Positions 1-8,750 of a DNA stretch of 64,000 nt are shown here, piece after piece. The stretch is from assembly GCA_943787225.1 (NCBI GenBank), contig CALSLP010000005.1:62001-126000 (forward strand), read 5' to 3'. The stretch is from an uncultured Alphaproteobacteria bacterium (GTDB lineage Bacteria > Pseudomonadota > Alphaproteobacteria > MPNO01 > UBA2964). The position numbers were made by a program, and so were the translations under genes. A model generated the notes under the pieces. That model did no database searches. It saw only the letters and a list, made by a program, of their open reading frames with translations, and was not told where the DNA came from. The stretch's first letter is position 1. Each line of letters starts with the position of its first letter.

Positions 1-1
1 C

Positions 2-979
2 TCCGACCAGGTGATCTCCCGGCTAACAGAACTTGGCAGCGATGAACCGGCTATTGCGATTACCCATCATCGGGCGCGAACCTTAAAGGTTCGACTATAT
101 ACGGATGAAATTGTACTGCTTCCGTTCAAGTCATGGCGTACGGCTGACGCCGCGCGAACGATTGCGGACCCAACGACTGATTTGGCTAATCCTCTGCGTG
201 GTCCATACACGGCCAATCGGGATCCGGTCAGTGCCGCGAGTATTGCGGCAGTACAGCTTGCCAAGATATCCCGCCTGCTACCATCGGCTATCGTGGTTCC
301 TTGTAATGGGAGCAATAATGATTTGGTTGCTGAGGACGGTATTGCTTCGATTAGGGCATCTGATGTCATGTCCTATGAAATGGATACGGCTGGTACGCTT
401 CGACAGGTTACAGCAGCACGTGTTCCGCTGGAGAACGCAGAGAATACCCGTATCTTGACATACCGGTCCCCTGATGGCGGCCGGGAGCATCTTGCGATTG
501 TCATTGGTGAACCACCGACCGACCGACCGGTGCTTGCCCGTATACATTCCGAATGTTTTACGGGGGATCTAATAGGTTCGTTGAAATGTGATTGTGGACA
601 GCAGCTTCGCGGCGCTATTGCTCAGATTGCCGAAGAAGGTGCTGGTATTCTCTTGTATCTGAGACAGGAGGGACGGGGCATTGGTCTGACCAACAAGCTG
701 AGAGCTTATGCGTTGCAAGACCAAGGGTTTGATACCGTTGAGGCTAACGAGCGGCTCGGATTCGAATCGGATGAGCGAATCTTTTTACCTGCAGCGAGAA
801 TTTTAAAGCAGCTTGGTTTTGATCAGGTCCGGTTGATGACGAATAATCCCGATAAGGTCGAGGGTTTAACGTCTTTTGGAATTGAAGTCGTGGAGCGGGT
901 TCCGCATGCTTTTCCTTCTAACGACCACAACGAGTTTTATCTTTCAGTTAAGAAGGAAAAGAGCGGTCACTTATTATAG
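2..979 (+). CDS. ribA: GTP cyclohydrolase II, 5' end outside window
   Basis: Opens the imidazole ring of GTP to give 2,5-diamino-6-ribosylamino-pyrimidinone phosphate, the first step of riboflavin synthesis, in the cytosol. Counting from the GTG at position 11, the zinc cysteines are C182, C193 and C195 ([15 protein letters not shown]), followed by the GRGIGL signature at 221-226 and a typical C-terminal [10 protein letters not shown] stretch. The roughly 150 residues before the catalytic domain match the N-terminal extension common in alphaproteobacterial RibA. The frame is open to the left edge, so the GTG at 11 need not be the true start and the gene is probably cut by the window. A terminator hairpin follows at 1044-1066. 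Function is clear; only the start is unknown. Confidence 0.93.
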   Translation, partial: SDQVISRLTELGSDEPAIAITHHRARTLKVRLYTDEIVLLPFKSWRTADAARTIADPTTDLANPLRGPYTANRDPVSAASIAAVQLAKISRLLPSAIVVPCNGSNNDLVAEDGIASIRASDVMSYEMDTAGTLRQVTAARVPLENAENTRILTYRSPDGGREHLAIVIGEPPTDRPVLARIHSECFTGDLIGSLKCDCGQQLRGAIAQIAEEGAGILLYLRQEGRGIGLTNKLRAYALQDQGFDTVEANERLGFESDERIFLPAARILKQLGFDQVRLMTNNPDKVEGLTSFGIEVVERVPHAFPSNDHNEFYLSVKKEKSGHLL

Positions 980-1043
980 GAAAATAATCCTTTACTCGTG
1001 TGACTAAAACGAGTATATTCTTTTTCATCTTGAAGTTGTCGAA

Positions 1044-1066
1044 AGCTCCGCAAAGCGGGGCTTTTT
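1044..1066 (+). terminator. Rho-independent terminator after ribA
   Basis: An 8-bp stem (agctccgc / gcggggct, one G-T pair) closes a 3-nt loop and runs directly into TTTTTG. It lies 65 bases after the ribA stop and is the natural end of that transcript. An open frame starting at a GTG at 1000 would run through it, which is one reason to reject that start for the phage fragment. Confidence 0.75.
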
Positions 1067-1095
1067 GTTTGTCCAGATTTTCCCATAGGTATTCA

Positions 1096-1644
1096 ATGAA
1101 CACACGCCGCAAGGGTGCTGCGAATAGCAGCGCCGTGGATTTGTCCGAGTTTGCGGCACAGAATCTGTTGATACGGACGAAACAGGGCGAGACATCACCT
1201 CTTATTCTTAATACCGTTCAGACTCGGCTGCATCTCAGGCTTGAAGACTTACGGAAGCGAGCCGGACGTGTGCGCGCTTTAATCCTCAAGGCAAGACAGC
1301 CGGGTGTTTCCACCTACGTTCAGGCTCGGTTTTACAGAGAGATTCTCAGTCGGCGTGGCGCTCAGGCTTATATTTTGACACATCAGCGTGATGCGACGGA
1401 CGCCATTTTCGCAATTACCGAACGGTTTCACGCCAATAACCCTGATCCAAATAAGCCTAAAACGTCGGTGGCGAACGCTAAAGAGCTCTGCTTTGCCGAC
1501 ATTGAGAGCGGTTATCGTGTTGGCACGGCCGGGAGTAAAGCCGTTGGCAGAGGTCAGACTTTTCAGTTGTGTCACGGCTCAGAAGTCGCCCATTGGCCGA
1601 ATCCAGGCTCTCATATGGCCGGCCTTATGCAGGCTGTTCCAGAT
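1096..1644 (+). pseudogene. Phage terminase large subunit, N-terminal fragment
   Basis: The terminase large subunit is the ATPase motor that packages phage DNA into the capsid. From the ATG at 1096 the protein shows a Walker-A-like KARQPGVST about 58 residues in, then a region like the rest of the ATPase core (ILTHQRDATDAIF, GTAGSKAVGRGQT, HGSEVAHWP). It covers about 180 residues and lacks the Walker B and nuclease regions. The reading frame then continues without a stop into unrelated tail-fibre-like sequence, so this is a truncated gene. The 1096 start avoids the ribA terminator hairpin; no strong ribosome site is seen. Confidence 0.65.
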
Positions 1645-2282
1645 GCTGATGACACTGAGACCGTGCTAGATGATGGGACCGCAGAGGAGGCGCGAACGAC
1701 ACTTGGTGCTCAAGTAGGCTTGGATTTTCCTAGCCAGGCCGAAGCCGAAGCAGGGACTGCGACAGATGAACGTGTGTGGTCTGCGGAGCGGATTAAGCAG
1801 GCGATCGTCGCGCTCGCGCCGGTGGCAATTTTCTTCCGGTTGGCGCGATGGTGGACTACGCTGGCGCTGGTGCGGTGCCGAGTGGGTATTTATTGTGCGA
1901 TGGTGCATCCATTTCTCGGACAACCTACGCAGATCTTTTTGCTGCTATTGGTATAGCATGGGGGGTGGGTGACGGCTCCACGACCTTTAATTTGCCTGAT
2001 ACACGGCGGCGTGTTGCCGTCGGGGCGGGTGGCACAGGAACGTCTGTACTTGGAAATGCTGTTGGCAACAGCGGTGGTTCGGAAACTCATACACTGACGG
2101 TGGCCGAGATGCCAAATCATAAACATAGTGGCGGCGCGAACTTCTTGTCGGGCACAGGTTCTTCTGGCGCAAGTGGCAGCGGTGAAGATGGGTTAAGAAC
2201 AGATACTGGTAGTGCCGGTTCAGGGTTAGCGCATAACAACCTTCAACCTTCCTTAGTGGTACAAAAGATTGTTAAAACGTAG
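1645..2282 (+). pseudogene. Phage tail-collar/tail-fibre protein, C-terminal fragment, frameshifted
   Basis: The first part, still in the terminase frame, reads as a tail-fibre segment (LDDGTAEEARTTLGA, then ATDERVWSAERIKQAI). The frame is lost near 1825-1840, and the phage tail-collar domain continues in another frame (PVGAMVDYAGAGAVPSGYL, then FNLPDTRRRVAVGAGG and a final HNNLQPSLVVQKIVKT). Collar domains sit at the tips of tail fibres and help bind the host. The ATG at 1848 is internal to the collar domain and is not a convincing real start. A one-base shift is enough to reconnect the two parts. Confidence 0.65.
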
Positions 2283-3045
2283 GCTTTTTTAAAACGAAAA
2301 CCCGTGTCGAACTGCCGAGAATTGAGCTCAAGATGCGACGTGCCGGTAAAGAAAGCTGTTTACCTAAAAGAGTGTTGCCAGAATAATAAATGCCTGTTGT
2401 GTAGGTTTCAATTATTTCGAACCCGTTGTCTTCGAATGTATCTATCCACCACTTTTCTCGGTAATAATATGCTTCAGTAAACCGATTGCCTCGCTCTCCA
2501 TGGCGTTGGCTGATTAATATATTGAGCAGCCATCGAAGTTTAAACCGGGGCTTTGGTGGAGTAATTGTTTGGAGGCTTTCTGGTTCATTATGATCAGTAT
2601 TTTCTGGTAACTCTTCATAAGATTGAAGATTGCGGAAATTAGAAAGCACGATGATTGGAATCGCTGGGTAATGGAGGATTGTCGTCCAGATTCTCCAACT
2701 CGGTGTAGGTAGTATGTGAATCGCTAATCCATCGTCTTTCAAGACACGGAACATTTCTTTTAGCGAGCGTGTGATGTCGGGGATATGCTCTAAAACGTTG
2801 GAACTAAAAATTCGATCTATTGATTTGTTTTCCGCAGGAATAGTGTGTCCATCATAAATTGTGACGTCGCTGATTGGGTCTGGGTGTGGCTTAACGTCAA
2901 TCGAAATCACTTGATTTGATAAGTTGTTGAGTAAAGTTTTTTGGAATCCAGATCCTCCGCCTATCTCTAGCGTTATTTTTGATCCAATTAAATGCCGTGA
3001 TATTTTTTTAAATTCGGCGGTACGGAGAATAGATAGTTGGTCCAT
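2272..3045 (-). CDS. Class I SAM-dependent methyltransferase
   Basis: A cytosolic methyltransferase of the Methyltransf_11 type. The SAM-binding loop LEIGGGSGF is at residues 26-34, the acidic strand end ISID near 50, and the post-II region SSNVLEHI plus FRVLKDDGLAIHILP around 83-115. The C-terminal half (residues 130-257) is less typical, with a hydrophobic patch WTTILHYPAIPIIVLS. The acceptor cannot be read from sequence; similar proteins often act on sugars or lipids in envelope loci. The start is ATG at 3045, preceded by an AAGGA-like site. Its 3' end overlaps the phage tail fragment by 11 bases in the opposite direction. Confidence 0.8.
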   Translation of the reverse strand: MDQLSILRTAEFKKISRHLIGSKITLEIGGGSGFQKTLLNNLSNQVISIDVKPHPDPISDVTIYDGHTIPAENKSIDRIFSSNVLEHIPDITRSLKEMFRVLKDDGLAIHILPTPSWRIWTTILHYPAIPIIVLSNFRNLQSYEELPENTDHNEPESLQTITPPKPRFKLRWLLNILISQRHGERGNRFTEAYYYREKWWIDTFEDNGFEIIETYTTGIYYSGNTLLGKQLSLPARRILSSILGSSTRVFVLKKPTF

Positions 3046-3103
3046 TAAACTAAATATCCTTCATTGCACTAGTTTGCCAATTATGTCGCTGTCAAAAATG
3101 GGG

Positions 3104-3808
3104 CTATTTCTCTGGGTCGCTGGCGGTCATGTAGTCCCATAACCGTTCATAAATCCGACCAGTTCCAGTGGCTCGAACTTTCGCCTGTTCTTCTGTGAAG
3201 CATGTGGATTGATTGTCTGGCCCAGACGCCATAACCGCTAACTCTGTTATAGCTGACTCTTCCAGGTAAAACGCCATGACAATGCTTTCCTCAACGCTTG
3301 GCGCTACGCAAACAGCACCATTTCCTCGCATGACGATAGCGCGCGCTTGGCCGAGCGTTTGTGCAAACTCTGCTGCTTGTTCATCGGAACGCAGTAATAG
3401 CGGGTCATCCCAAAGCGGCGGTTCGGGAAAGAAATATGAGCCAAATCCAAGTCGCGCCTTCGGTGTTTTCTTAAAGGTCGACAGAGTCATTACGTTCCGC
3501 GGAAAGATACGACAAATCCCGTTAATATCCTTCCGGGCGGCGTAGATCTGCTGATGGCAACGCACCTCGCCAAGGACACCGGCGGGCAATTCTCCGACAA
3601 CAGGTACGACGGTTCCATCTTCACCTGGGTTAATCAGCCCCATTGGCTTGGGAGCGCAAACAAGAAAGCTGTCGTTATCGAGTCTGGCGCTGACATGCCC
3701 GTAAGCATGAACGAGATTATGTCTCGCTAATGCTCTCGCAGCGAGCCGGACCCTTTTTTGCGTCGTTTCAATTGGTTCACCAATCGATCCAAAGTCATCT
3801 TCAGTCAT
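3104..3808 (-). CDS. Class II aldolase/adducin-family protein lacking the zinc ligands
   Basis: The 234-residue length and overall pattern (GHVSARLDNDSFLVCAPKP, then a conserved E81 in EVRCHQQIY, then RGNGAVCVAPSVEES) fit the class II aldolase/adducin fold, which normally performs zinc-dependent aldol cleavage. The three zinc histidines are absent: where the family has HxH it has R100 and F102 (CRIFPRN), and the later RxHG is R161-G-N163-G. The other class II aldolase in this window (8751-9512) keeps all three. The protein therefore may not be a metal aldolase at all; a decarboxylase, a binding role or a dead copy are options. It starts 9 bases after the frameshifted dioxygenase gene ends and is probably co-transcribed with it. 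Confidence 0.72.
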   Translation of the reverse strand: MTEDDFGSIGEPIETTQKRVRLAARALARHNLVHAYGHVSARLDNDSFLVCAPKPMGLINPGEDGTVVPVVGELPAGVLGEVRCHQQIYAARKDINGICRIFPRNVMTLSTFKKTPKARLGFGSYFFPEPPLWDDPLLLRSDEQAAEFAQTLGQARAIVMRGNGAVCVAPSVEESIVMAFYLEESAITELAVMASGPDNQSTCFTEEQAKVRATGTGRIYERLWDYMTASDPEK

Positions 3809-3817
3809 TTGATTTTT

Positions 3818-4673
3818 TTAATCTCTGAATTCAGGAATGTCAGGTTTCGCACCCCAGACGCAGAACGCCTCCGTCGTGAATGGAAACTGCCGTGGGCGAT
3901 AGTTGGGGTCGTCTATTATCCTGACGCCATGCGAATATTCGTAGACCATGCCGTCAGGCCCCTCAAAATATAGAAACATTGCGCCAGATGAGGCATGACG
4001 ACCGGGCCCGAATACAATGTGAACCTGCTTTTCTGAAAGATGATAAAAAGACCGCATCAGATCATCGATGCTATCTACCTGGAAATTGATATGTTGAATG
4101 CCCGCCGTGTCAGCCGGAAAAAGGGCGATACGATGGTGTACGGCGTCGAAGGATAGAAGGCCGGCATCACCAATCCAGTCGTTAGGTCTAATATTAAAAT
4201 TCGTCGTCCAGAATTTCTCATCTCTTGGAGCATCAGTTGTTTTCAAACCAACGTGGCTAAACTCCGCGATGCCGGCATCGCGGGTGGGAAAATACCGTCT
4301 TGTTGATTTGAAAGGACGTAGGACGATTTCAAATCGATTGCCACTAGGGTCCGAGAATTTAAAAAAGTCCACAACCCGACGGTCAGCCTTTTCGATGTCT
4401 GTCCCCCATTCCACTGCAGAGCCTGCTGCATCAAGTTCCGCATAGGCAGCTTGCAGTGCTTGATCGTTGGCGACTTCAAATCCCACGACATGCTCTTCCA
4501 CACCGCCCTTTAACGTAGCAGATGTCGTGATCACGCTCATCTCCACGGACATAGATACGGTCGTCTTCTCGGCGAACTTCTTGCAGTCCAATTGTTTCTG
4601 TCGCGAAAAGGACTGCCTCTTCAAGGTCGGCGGCGCCCACGCGCAAATAGGATAGGTCAATTATTTCGATCAT
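3818..4673 (-). pseudogene. Two-domain VOC extradiol dioxygenase, frameshifted
   Basis: Resembles the BphC/HpaD-type ring-cleavage dioxygenases that open catechols with Fe(II). The C-terminal domain is well kept: iron-ligand candidates are the H of EFSHVGLK, the H of IQHINFQV and the E of MVYEYSHG, and the signature GPGRHASSG...FLYFEGPDG is present. The N-terminal domain starts at ATG 4673 (MIEIIDLSYLRVGAADLEE) but is in another frame. Deleting one C of the CCC at 4505-4507 rejoins them as CYVKG-GVEEHVVGFEV. An alternative open frame starting at 4660 gives an unrelated N-terminus and should not be used. Either a recent pseudogene or a sequencing indel. Confidence 0.75.
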
Positions 4674-4746
4674 GCGGCTATGATAAGTCGCAATTATCTT
4701 GGCGCAAGCCTTACGAAAGAAAAGTCTATCTTTGATGGTATAGCGC

Positions 4747-5481
4747 TTAACCGTTACTTGTTATTCGTCCCCTTAATCCCATTAACTCGCCACGCAGTTC
4801 TTCGATTTCCTGAAGGTCCTTGCTGAGCTCATCAATTTTTGCTGAAGGGGCTGTTTCGCCTTCGTCAGTTTCAAGCGTTACAGGCCCAACGGCGTCCTCA
4901 ATCCGGTCAATTAGGTCTCGTATACCAGGACTGAGGGCGGCGGTATTCTCGTCAGAACGTTTCCGTAGAGCGCCATCATATTTCACACTAGGCAACGCAT
5001 CTGGCTCATCCTGTATGTCTTCGTTGTCCAACGATTCTTCAATTGCTGAGATGAGATCATCCGTTTCACTGAAATCATTGTCAGGCACGCTACCGTATTG
5101 CGTTACTTTATGATCAACCGCTTCAATTCTTGAGAAATTCTCATGTGCGGAACGATCAGTTTCCACCGATTTTGTCTCCAAAAGAGTATCTGCCATCGCT
5201 TTGATCTGAGGCACGGTTTCATCCGACGCCCGTTCCAGGTTAGTTTCGACGGCAGTCAGGAGAACATGAATTAACTTGGTAAGTTCGTCCTTGGTTTCTT
5301 CGAGCTCATTGATCTGTTGCCGCATGCTGTCAATTTCGGTCATTTGATCAAGATAGCGTTCCCGAATTTGATCCCAAATATCGGAAAGAGCCGAGCTTTC
5401 TCGTTCCCGTGCGACGTGCGCTGTTTTTAAACGGGCGTCTATGAGCTCTATTCTCTGCTTAAGGCCTTCTATGTCTGGCAT
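4747..5481 (-). CDS. Coiled-coil hypothetical protein
   Basis: No family recognised. About 244 residues, acidic and highly charged. The first 95 residues form a likely coiled coil (heptad-rich stretches in GLKQRIELIDARLKTAH and MRQQINELEETKDELTK). The middle, about residues 100-185, is acidic and low in hydrophobics, so probably disordered. The C-terminus has two more helices (IRDLIDRIEDAVG and LSKDLQEIEELRGELMGL). No signal peptide or membrane segment. The TTG at 5511 is possible, but ATG 5481 has GAAAG at a good distance and is preferred. It is divergent from the glycosyltransferase gene to its right. A structural or scaffold role is only a guess. Confidence 0.6.
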   Translation of the reverse strand: MPDIEGLKQRIELIDARLKTAHVARERESSALSDIWDQIRERYLDQMTEIDSMRQQINELEETKDELTKLIHVLLTAVETNLERASDETVPQIKAMADTLLETKSVETDRSAHENFSRIEAVDHKVTQYGSVPDNDFSETDDLISAIEESLDNEDIQDEPDALPSVKYDGALRKRSDENTAALSPGIRDLIDRIEDAVGPVTLETDEGETAPSAKIDELSKDLQEIEELRGELMGLRGRITSNG

Positions 5482-5659
5482 TTTTGCGTAACTTTCATTC
5501 GTAAACTTCAAACATAAAATAGCGTTTGACCGGTTTACAGTTTGTTAACGCTAACAATGGGCTTGCCTTGAAAAAGATCCTGCGTTGACATTGCTAATTC
5601 CTTCGGTGAGTTTGCTTCTGTTGGAAACAACGAAATCACCCGTCTCCGACCATATTGAA

Positions 5660-6706
5660 ATGACCTTGGACTCAATTTTTCATCATCTTGTTTTTGTCGG
5701 GATTCTATTCGTCGGAGCCGTTTTGGTGACGCGATACATGTTGAAAAGACAAATTCTTGCGTTGCCCAACCACCGCTCTTCGCATGAAATGCCAACACCC
5801 AGCAGCGGTGGTGTTTCAATAGTGCTGATAACGCTTTTAGGCTATTTGGCCTATTATGTAGTTGGCGAGAGCATAACAAACTGGCTCCCCTTGCTAGGGC
5901 TCGGCGCGGCATCTCTGCTAGTGGCGGTTGTTGGCTTATTTGACGACCTTGGTCGGTTGGCGAGTTTTAAGATAAAGCTCCTATCTCAAATTGTCGGGGT
6001 GGCGATTTTGTTGGCCTGTGGCCTAGTCGTTGATCGGGTTACGTTACCATTGATCGGTTCTGTCGAGCTTGGCCTGTGGAGCTATCTTGTTACCTTGGTT
6101 TGGGTGGTTGGGCTAACGAATGCCTTCAATTTTATGGATGGCCTTGATGGGATGGCTGGGGGCACGGCAGTTGTTGCAGCATTGTGTTTCGCCCTAATCG
6201 CTTTTGATCAGGGCGCTATTCTGATTTTTGTCGTTAGCTATGTTATCGCAGCATCTGTATTCGGATTTTTGGTTTATAATTTTCCGAAGGCACGCATTTT
6301 TATGGGCGACGTGGGAAGTCAGTTCCTGGGATTTTTGTTTGCGGCCCTAGCGGTCTTGGCATTGAAGACAGGTGAACCTTCGATCTCATTTTGGGTTATG
6401 CCGTTACTATTCTTCCATTTTATTTTTGATACAGCTTATACGTTCGTTCGGCGATTACGCGCCGGTGAAGTCGTGACGGATGCGCATCGTTCCCATTTGT
6501 ATCAGCTGATTAACCGACTGGGATGGTCGCATCCAAAAGTTAGCTTGCTCTATGCTGGAATGTGCACATCACAGGGAATAGCGGCGATTTGGTTTGTTAA
6601 TCTGTCTGGCGTTGGCCAGAGCCTGATATTCCTGACCTTTCTGCTATTTCATGTCGTTTATTTACTGGTTGTTACCCGCGCTGCACGCGCCAGAAACTTG
6701 CTCTAA
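5660..6706 (+). CDS. WecA/WbpL-type polyprenyl-phosphate sugar-1-phosphate transferase
   Basis: Glycosyltransferase family 4 (MraY/WecA/WbpL) integral membrane enzyme that moves an N-acetylaminosugar-1-phosphate from a UDP-sugar onto undecaprenyl phosphate, starting synthesis of an O-antigen or other surface glycan. Family motifs are in order: PNHRSSHEMPTPSSGG at about 36-51, the metal-binding DDLG at 95-98, NFMDGLDGMAGG at 157-168, FMGDVGS near 236 and the HRSHLYQ loop near the C-terminus. Around ten hydrophobic helices. A TTG at 5585 is possible, but ATG 5660 gives the usual start just before the first helix. No other glycan assembly genes lie beside it, apart perhaps from the methyltransferase at 2272. 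Confidence 0.88.
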   Translation: MTLDSIFHHLVFVGILFVGAVLVTRYMLKRQILALPNHRSSHEMPTPSSGGVSIVLITLLGYLAYYVVGESITNWLPLLGLGAASLLVAVVGLFDDLGRLASFKIKLLSQIVGVAILLACGLVVDRVTLPLIGSVELGLWSYLVTLVWVVGLTNAFNFMDGLDGMAGGTAVVAALCFALIAFDQGAILIFVVSYVIAASVFGFLVYNFPKARIFMGDVGSQFLGFLFAALAVLALKTGEPSISFWVMPLLFFHFIFDTAYTFVRRLRAGEVVTDAHRSHLYQLINRLGWSHPKVSLLYAGMCTSQGIAAIWFVNLSGVGQSLIFLTFLLFHVVYLLVVTRAARARNLL

Positions 6707-6793
6707 GCAATATTTGTTGCTGCTATCGACCTAATTGCCGAAATTTCTATATAGTTGTCGGTAACGGATAATCGTCTATGGGAGGATATGGTT

Positions 6794-7495
6794 ATGGCAC
6801 GTGAGTTTGAAGATCATTGCTGGCGCGATTTTATCGATGATGAAACGCAGGAAATTTACAGTCATTACAAACGTGATGTGTTCGTCGGTAAAAATCCGGC
6901 AGTTCTAATGGTGGACGTTTACAAAGCAAGTTACGAAGGCGGGCAGCAAAAGGTCGTTGATGTCATAAAGGAGCATCCGAGTTCGTGTGGAGAACGGGCC
7001 TGGGCAATGGTCGAGCCAGCCAAACAGCTCCTCAGCGCAGCACGGACCGCCGGTATCCCTATAACCTATTGCACTGGTGATATGAGAAGTCAGTCGAGCA
7101 ACGGCAGAGCGACCAATCGGCAGGTGCTTGATGAACATGAGGGCTCATATGAAATTCTTGAAGAGCTCGCACCACAATCGGATGAGCTTGTTGTTTATAA
7201 GCAGCGGGCGAGCGCTTTTTACGGCACACCCTTGATGTCGCATTTGACCCAAATGGGTATCCAAAGTTTGATCATGGGTGGCGGAACGACGAGCGGGTGT
7301 TTGCGTGCTGCGGTTCAAGATGCCAAAGCCAATGGATTCCACGTAACGCTGGTCGAAGAGTGTTGCTACGACCGGACTGCCGTTAATCACATGGTCAATT
7401 TATTTGATATGCATCACAAATACGCTGATGTGATGCATCTTGATGAAGTGCTGGAGCATATTGAGGGCTTGGACCACTTAAAAATAGCGAGCTAG
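6794..7495 (+). CDS. Isochorismatase-family cysteine hydrolase
   Basis: A cytosolic amidase of the isochorismatase/N-carbamoylsarcosine amidohydrolase fold, 233 residues. The catalytic triad is visible: D41 (LMVDVYKAS), K136 (VVYKQRASAF) and C169 (GGTTSGCLRA). GGAGG at 6781-6785 lies 8 bases before ATG 6794 and decides this start over TTG 6755 and ATG 6788. It is related to the two tandem hydrolases at 24.4-25.9 kb but clearly more divergent. The substrate is not readable; N-carbamoyl or maleamate-type amides are typical for this branch. Ends convergent with the E1-alpha-like gene, overlapping by 4 bases. Confidence 0.85.
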   Translation: MAREFEDHCWRDFIDDETQEIYSHYKRDVFVGKNPAVLMVDVYKASYEGGQQKVVDVIKEHPSSCGERAWAMVEPAKQLLSAARTAGIPITYCTGDMRSQSSNGRATNRQVLDEHEGSYEILEELAPQSDELVVYKQRASAFYGTPLMSHLTQMGIQSLIMGGGTTSGCLRAAVQDAKANGFHVTLVEECCYDRTAVNHMVNLFDMHHKYADVMHLDEVLEHIEGLDHLKIAS

Positions 7496-8637
7496 GTCGC
7501 GAGTGTTGCATTGGTTTCCGTCACTATGGTGTTGATCATCTGCTGTTCTAAGGTTTGAAGAATTTCGAAACCAGCTTGGTTAATGTCTCCGCGCGCAATC
7601 ATTGCCTGTTTGAGCCGTAAAATTGGGTCAGCAAATTCTTTTCCCGTTTGATGATCAAAGCTCACCGTTTCGAGAAGCCCTACGCCGCGGCCTTTTCGAA
7701 TTTGATCAATTAAGGACGCGGAGGCATTTGCGATAGCGATGACGTCACTGCCATCGACAACAGCCCATTCTATCCCAAGTTCATCTGCATATTGTGCGGT
7801 GCTGTATTTGTTCAGATCTAACAAGGCATCCCTGCTTTGGGGTAGAAGTGAGCGCTCGCATATGAAAAGGACTGGGTACTTTTCTTCCTGAAATAGCCTC
7901 AGCATGTCTTGAGCTAGTGATTTCTCTATATCCTTTGCGTCGATAAAGGCGACGAGGATAGGATGAGTTTCTTTGCTATTACCCGCGAGTTCCGAGGCGC
8001 TTGTTTTGATACCATCCCAGAATTCGTCGGCATGTGATTCTGCATGATGAATTTCTTTGGTGTTAGAGCTTGTCTCTGTTTCTTTTCCAAAATCTCTTGT
8101 GAGAAGCGAGTAGATTTCATCGGGGGCTCCAAGAGAATGTCTAGGAATATAGTGGCGCCCAATCATCTGATCTTGTGATGAGGTATTCTGAGACAACCCA
8201 GTGGCGAGTGCTTCCGAACTGATCGCCGGTTGCGGCGAAGCGACCGCCTGTCCCTCTTTGATAAGGTTTGTGAGAGAATTGCTCGTTGTTCGCATTCTGA
8301 TCATTTGTCTCAGAATTATCTGCAAATCATCGCAATTCCAGTCTGTAATATCCAACGGTCCAGTAAAAGTCTCTGGATCAGCAAAATCGTAAATATTCCA
8401 ACCTGAGGATGCTCCTAACGGTGAGGGCGTGTCGTCGAGTAATTTATTTTTTGGTGAAAAAAAGTCGGCTTTTGCCATAAAATCGAGACGATCAAGGAGC
8501 TCCCGAATACCGATTGCGCCGTCAGGCGGCGGATCGATCGCAACAGCGATGTCTTGGAGGACACCGCTTGATGTTTGAGAATTCACGGGGAAGTCATCAA
8601 GCAAATCTCTCGACGTTTTTCTCTTCGTTTGACCCAT
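7492..8637 (-). CDS. E1-alpha-like protein without thiamine diphosphate motif (putative pseudoenzyme)
   Basis: 381 residues. Residues about 101-350 follow the layout of the alpha subunit of thiamine-diphosphate-dependent 2-oxo acid dehydrogenases (E1-alpha). An opening helix LRQMIRMRTTSNSLTNLIKEGQ-like region (109-130) is followed by SSEALATGL (140-148), a beta-helix pair HPILVAFIDAKD...YPVLFICER (225-262), and the C-terminal VDGSDVIAIANA (294-305) and LLETVSFDHQ...DPILRLK (321-343). Where E1-alpha has GDGxxNQG for the cofactor and magnesium, this protein has IDAKDIEK (232-239). The N-terminal 100 residues are unique. No E1-beta, E2 or E3 gene is nearby. It probably does not bind thiamine diphosphate; role unknown. 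The family assignment is by eye. Confidence 0.55.
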   Translation of the reverse strand: MGQTKRKTSRDLLDDFPVNSQTSSGVLQDIAVAIDPPPDGAIGIRELLDRLDFMAKADFFSPKNKLLDDTPSPLGASSGWNIYDFADPETFTGPLDITDWNCDDLQIILRQMIRMRTTSNSLTNLIKEGQAVASPQPAISSEALATGLSQNTSSQDQMIGRHYIPRHSLGAPDEIYSLLTRDFGKETETSSNTKEIHHAESHADEFWDGIKTSASELAGNSKETHPILVAFIDAKDIEKSLAQDMLRLFQEEKYPVLFICERSLLPQSRDALLDLNKYSTAQYADELGIEWAVVDGSDVIAIANASASLIDQIRKGRGVGLLETVSFDHQTGKEFADPILRLKQAMIARGDINQAGFEILQTLEQQMINTIVTETNATLAT

Positions 8638-8750
8638 AAGTTTACCCCCAGATAGCCGATTTTGGCTGTACTTACATCCAAGGGGTTAACGCTAGTTAAA
8701 GGTCGTTAACAAAACGTTGCGTTGGTGTTGGCGAATAAGATAATTGCGGC

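Larger units (their letters stand above)
1096..2282 (+). mobile_element. Collapsed prophage remnant
   Basis: Only two phage pieces remain: the front of a large terminase and the back of a tail-collar protein, fused in one reading frame around 1645 and then frameshifted near 1830. Everything that normally separates packaging genes from tail genes is missing, so a large internal deletion is the simplest history. No integrase, repressor or attachment-site repeat is visible on either side. It ends within the convergent methyltransferase gene (11-bp overlap). Confidence 0.7.

Noticed and set aside
1000..1956. Long reading frame starting at GTG 1000
   Set aside because: It would begin before and run through the ribA terminator hairpin. 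ATG 1096 gives a better N-terminus for the terminase fragment.
3818..4660. Intact 280-residue VOC protein starting at 4660
   Set aside because: Its first 45 residues have no VOC character and are simply the wrong frame of the true N-terminal domain that starts at 4673.
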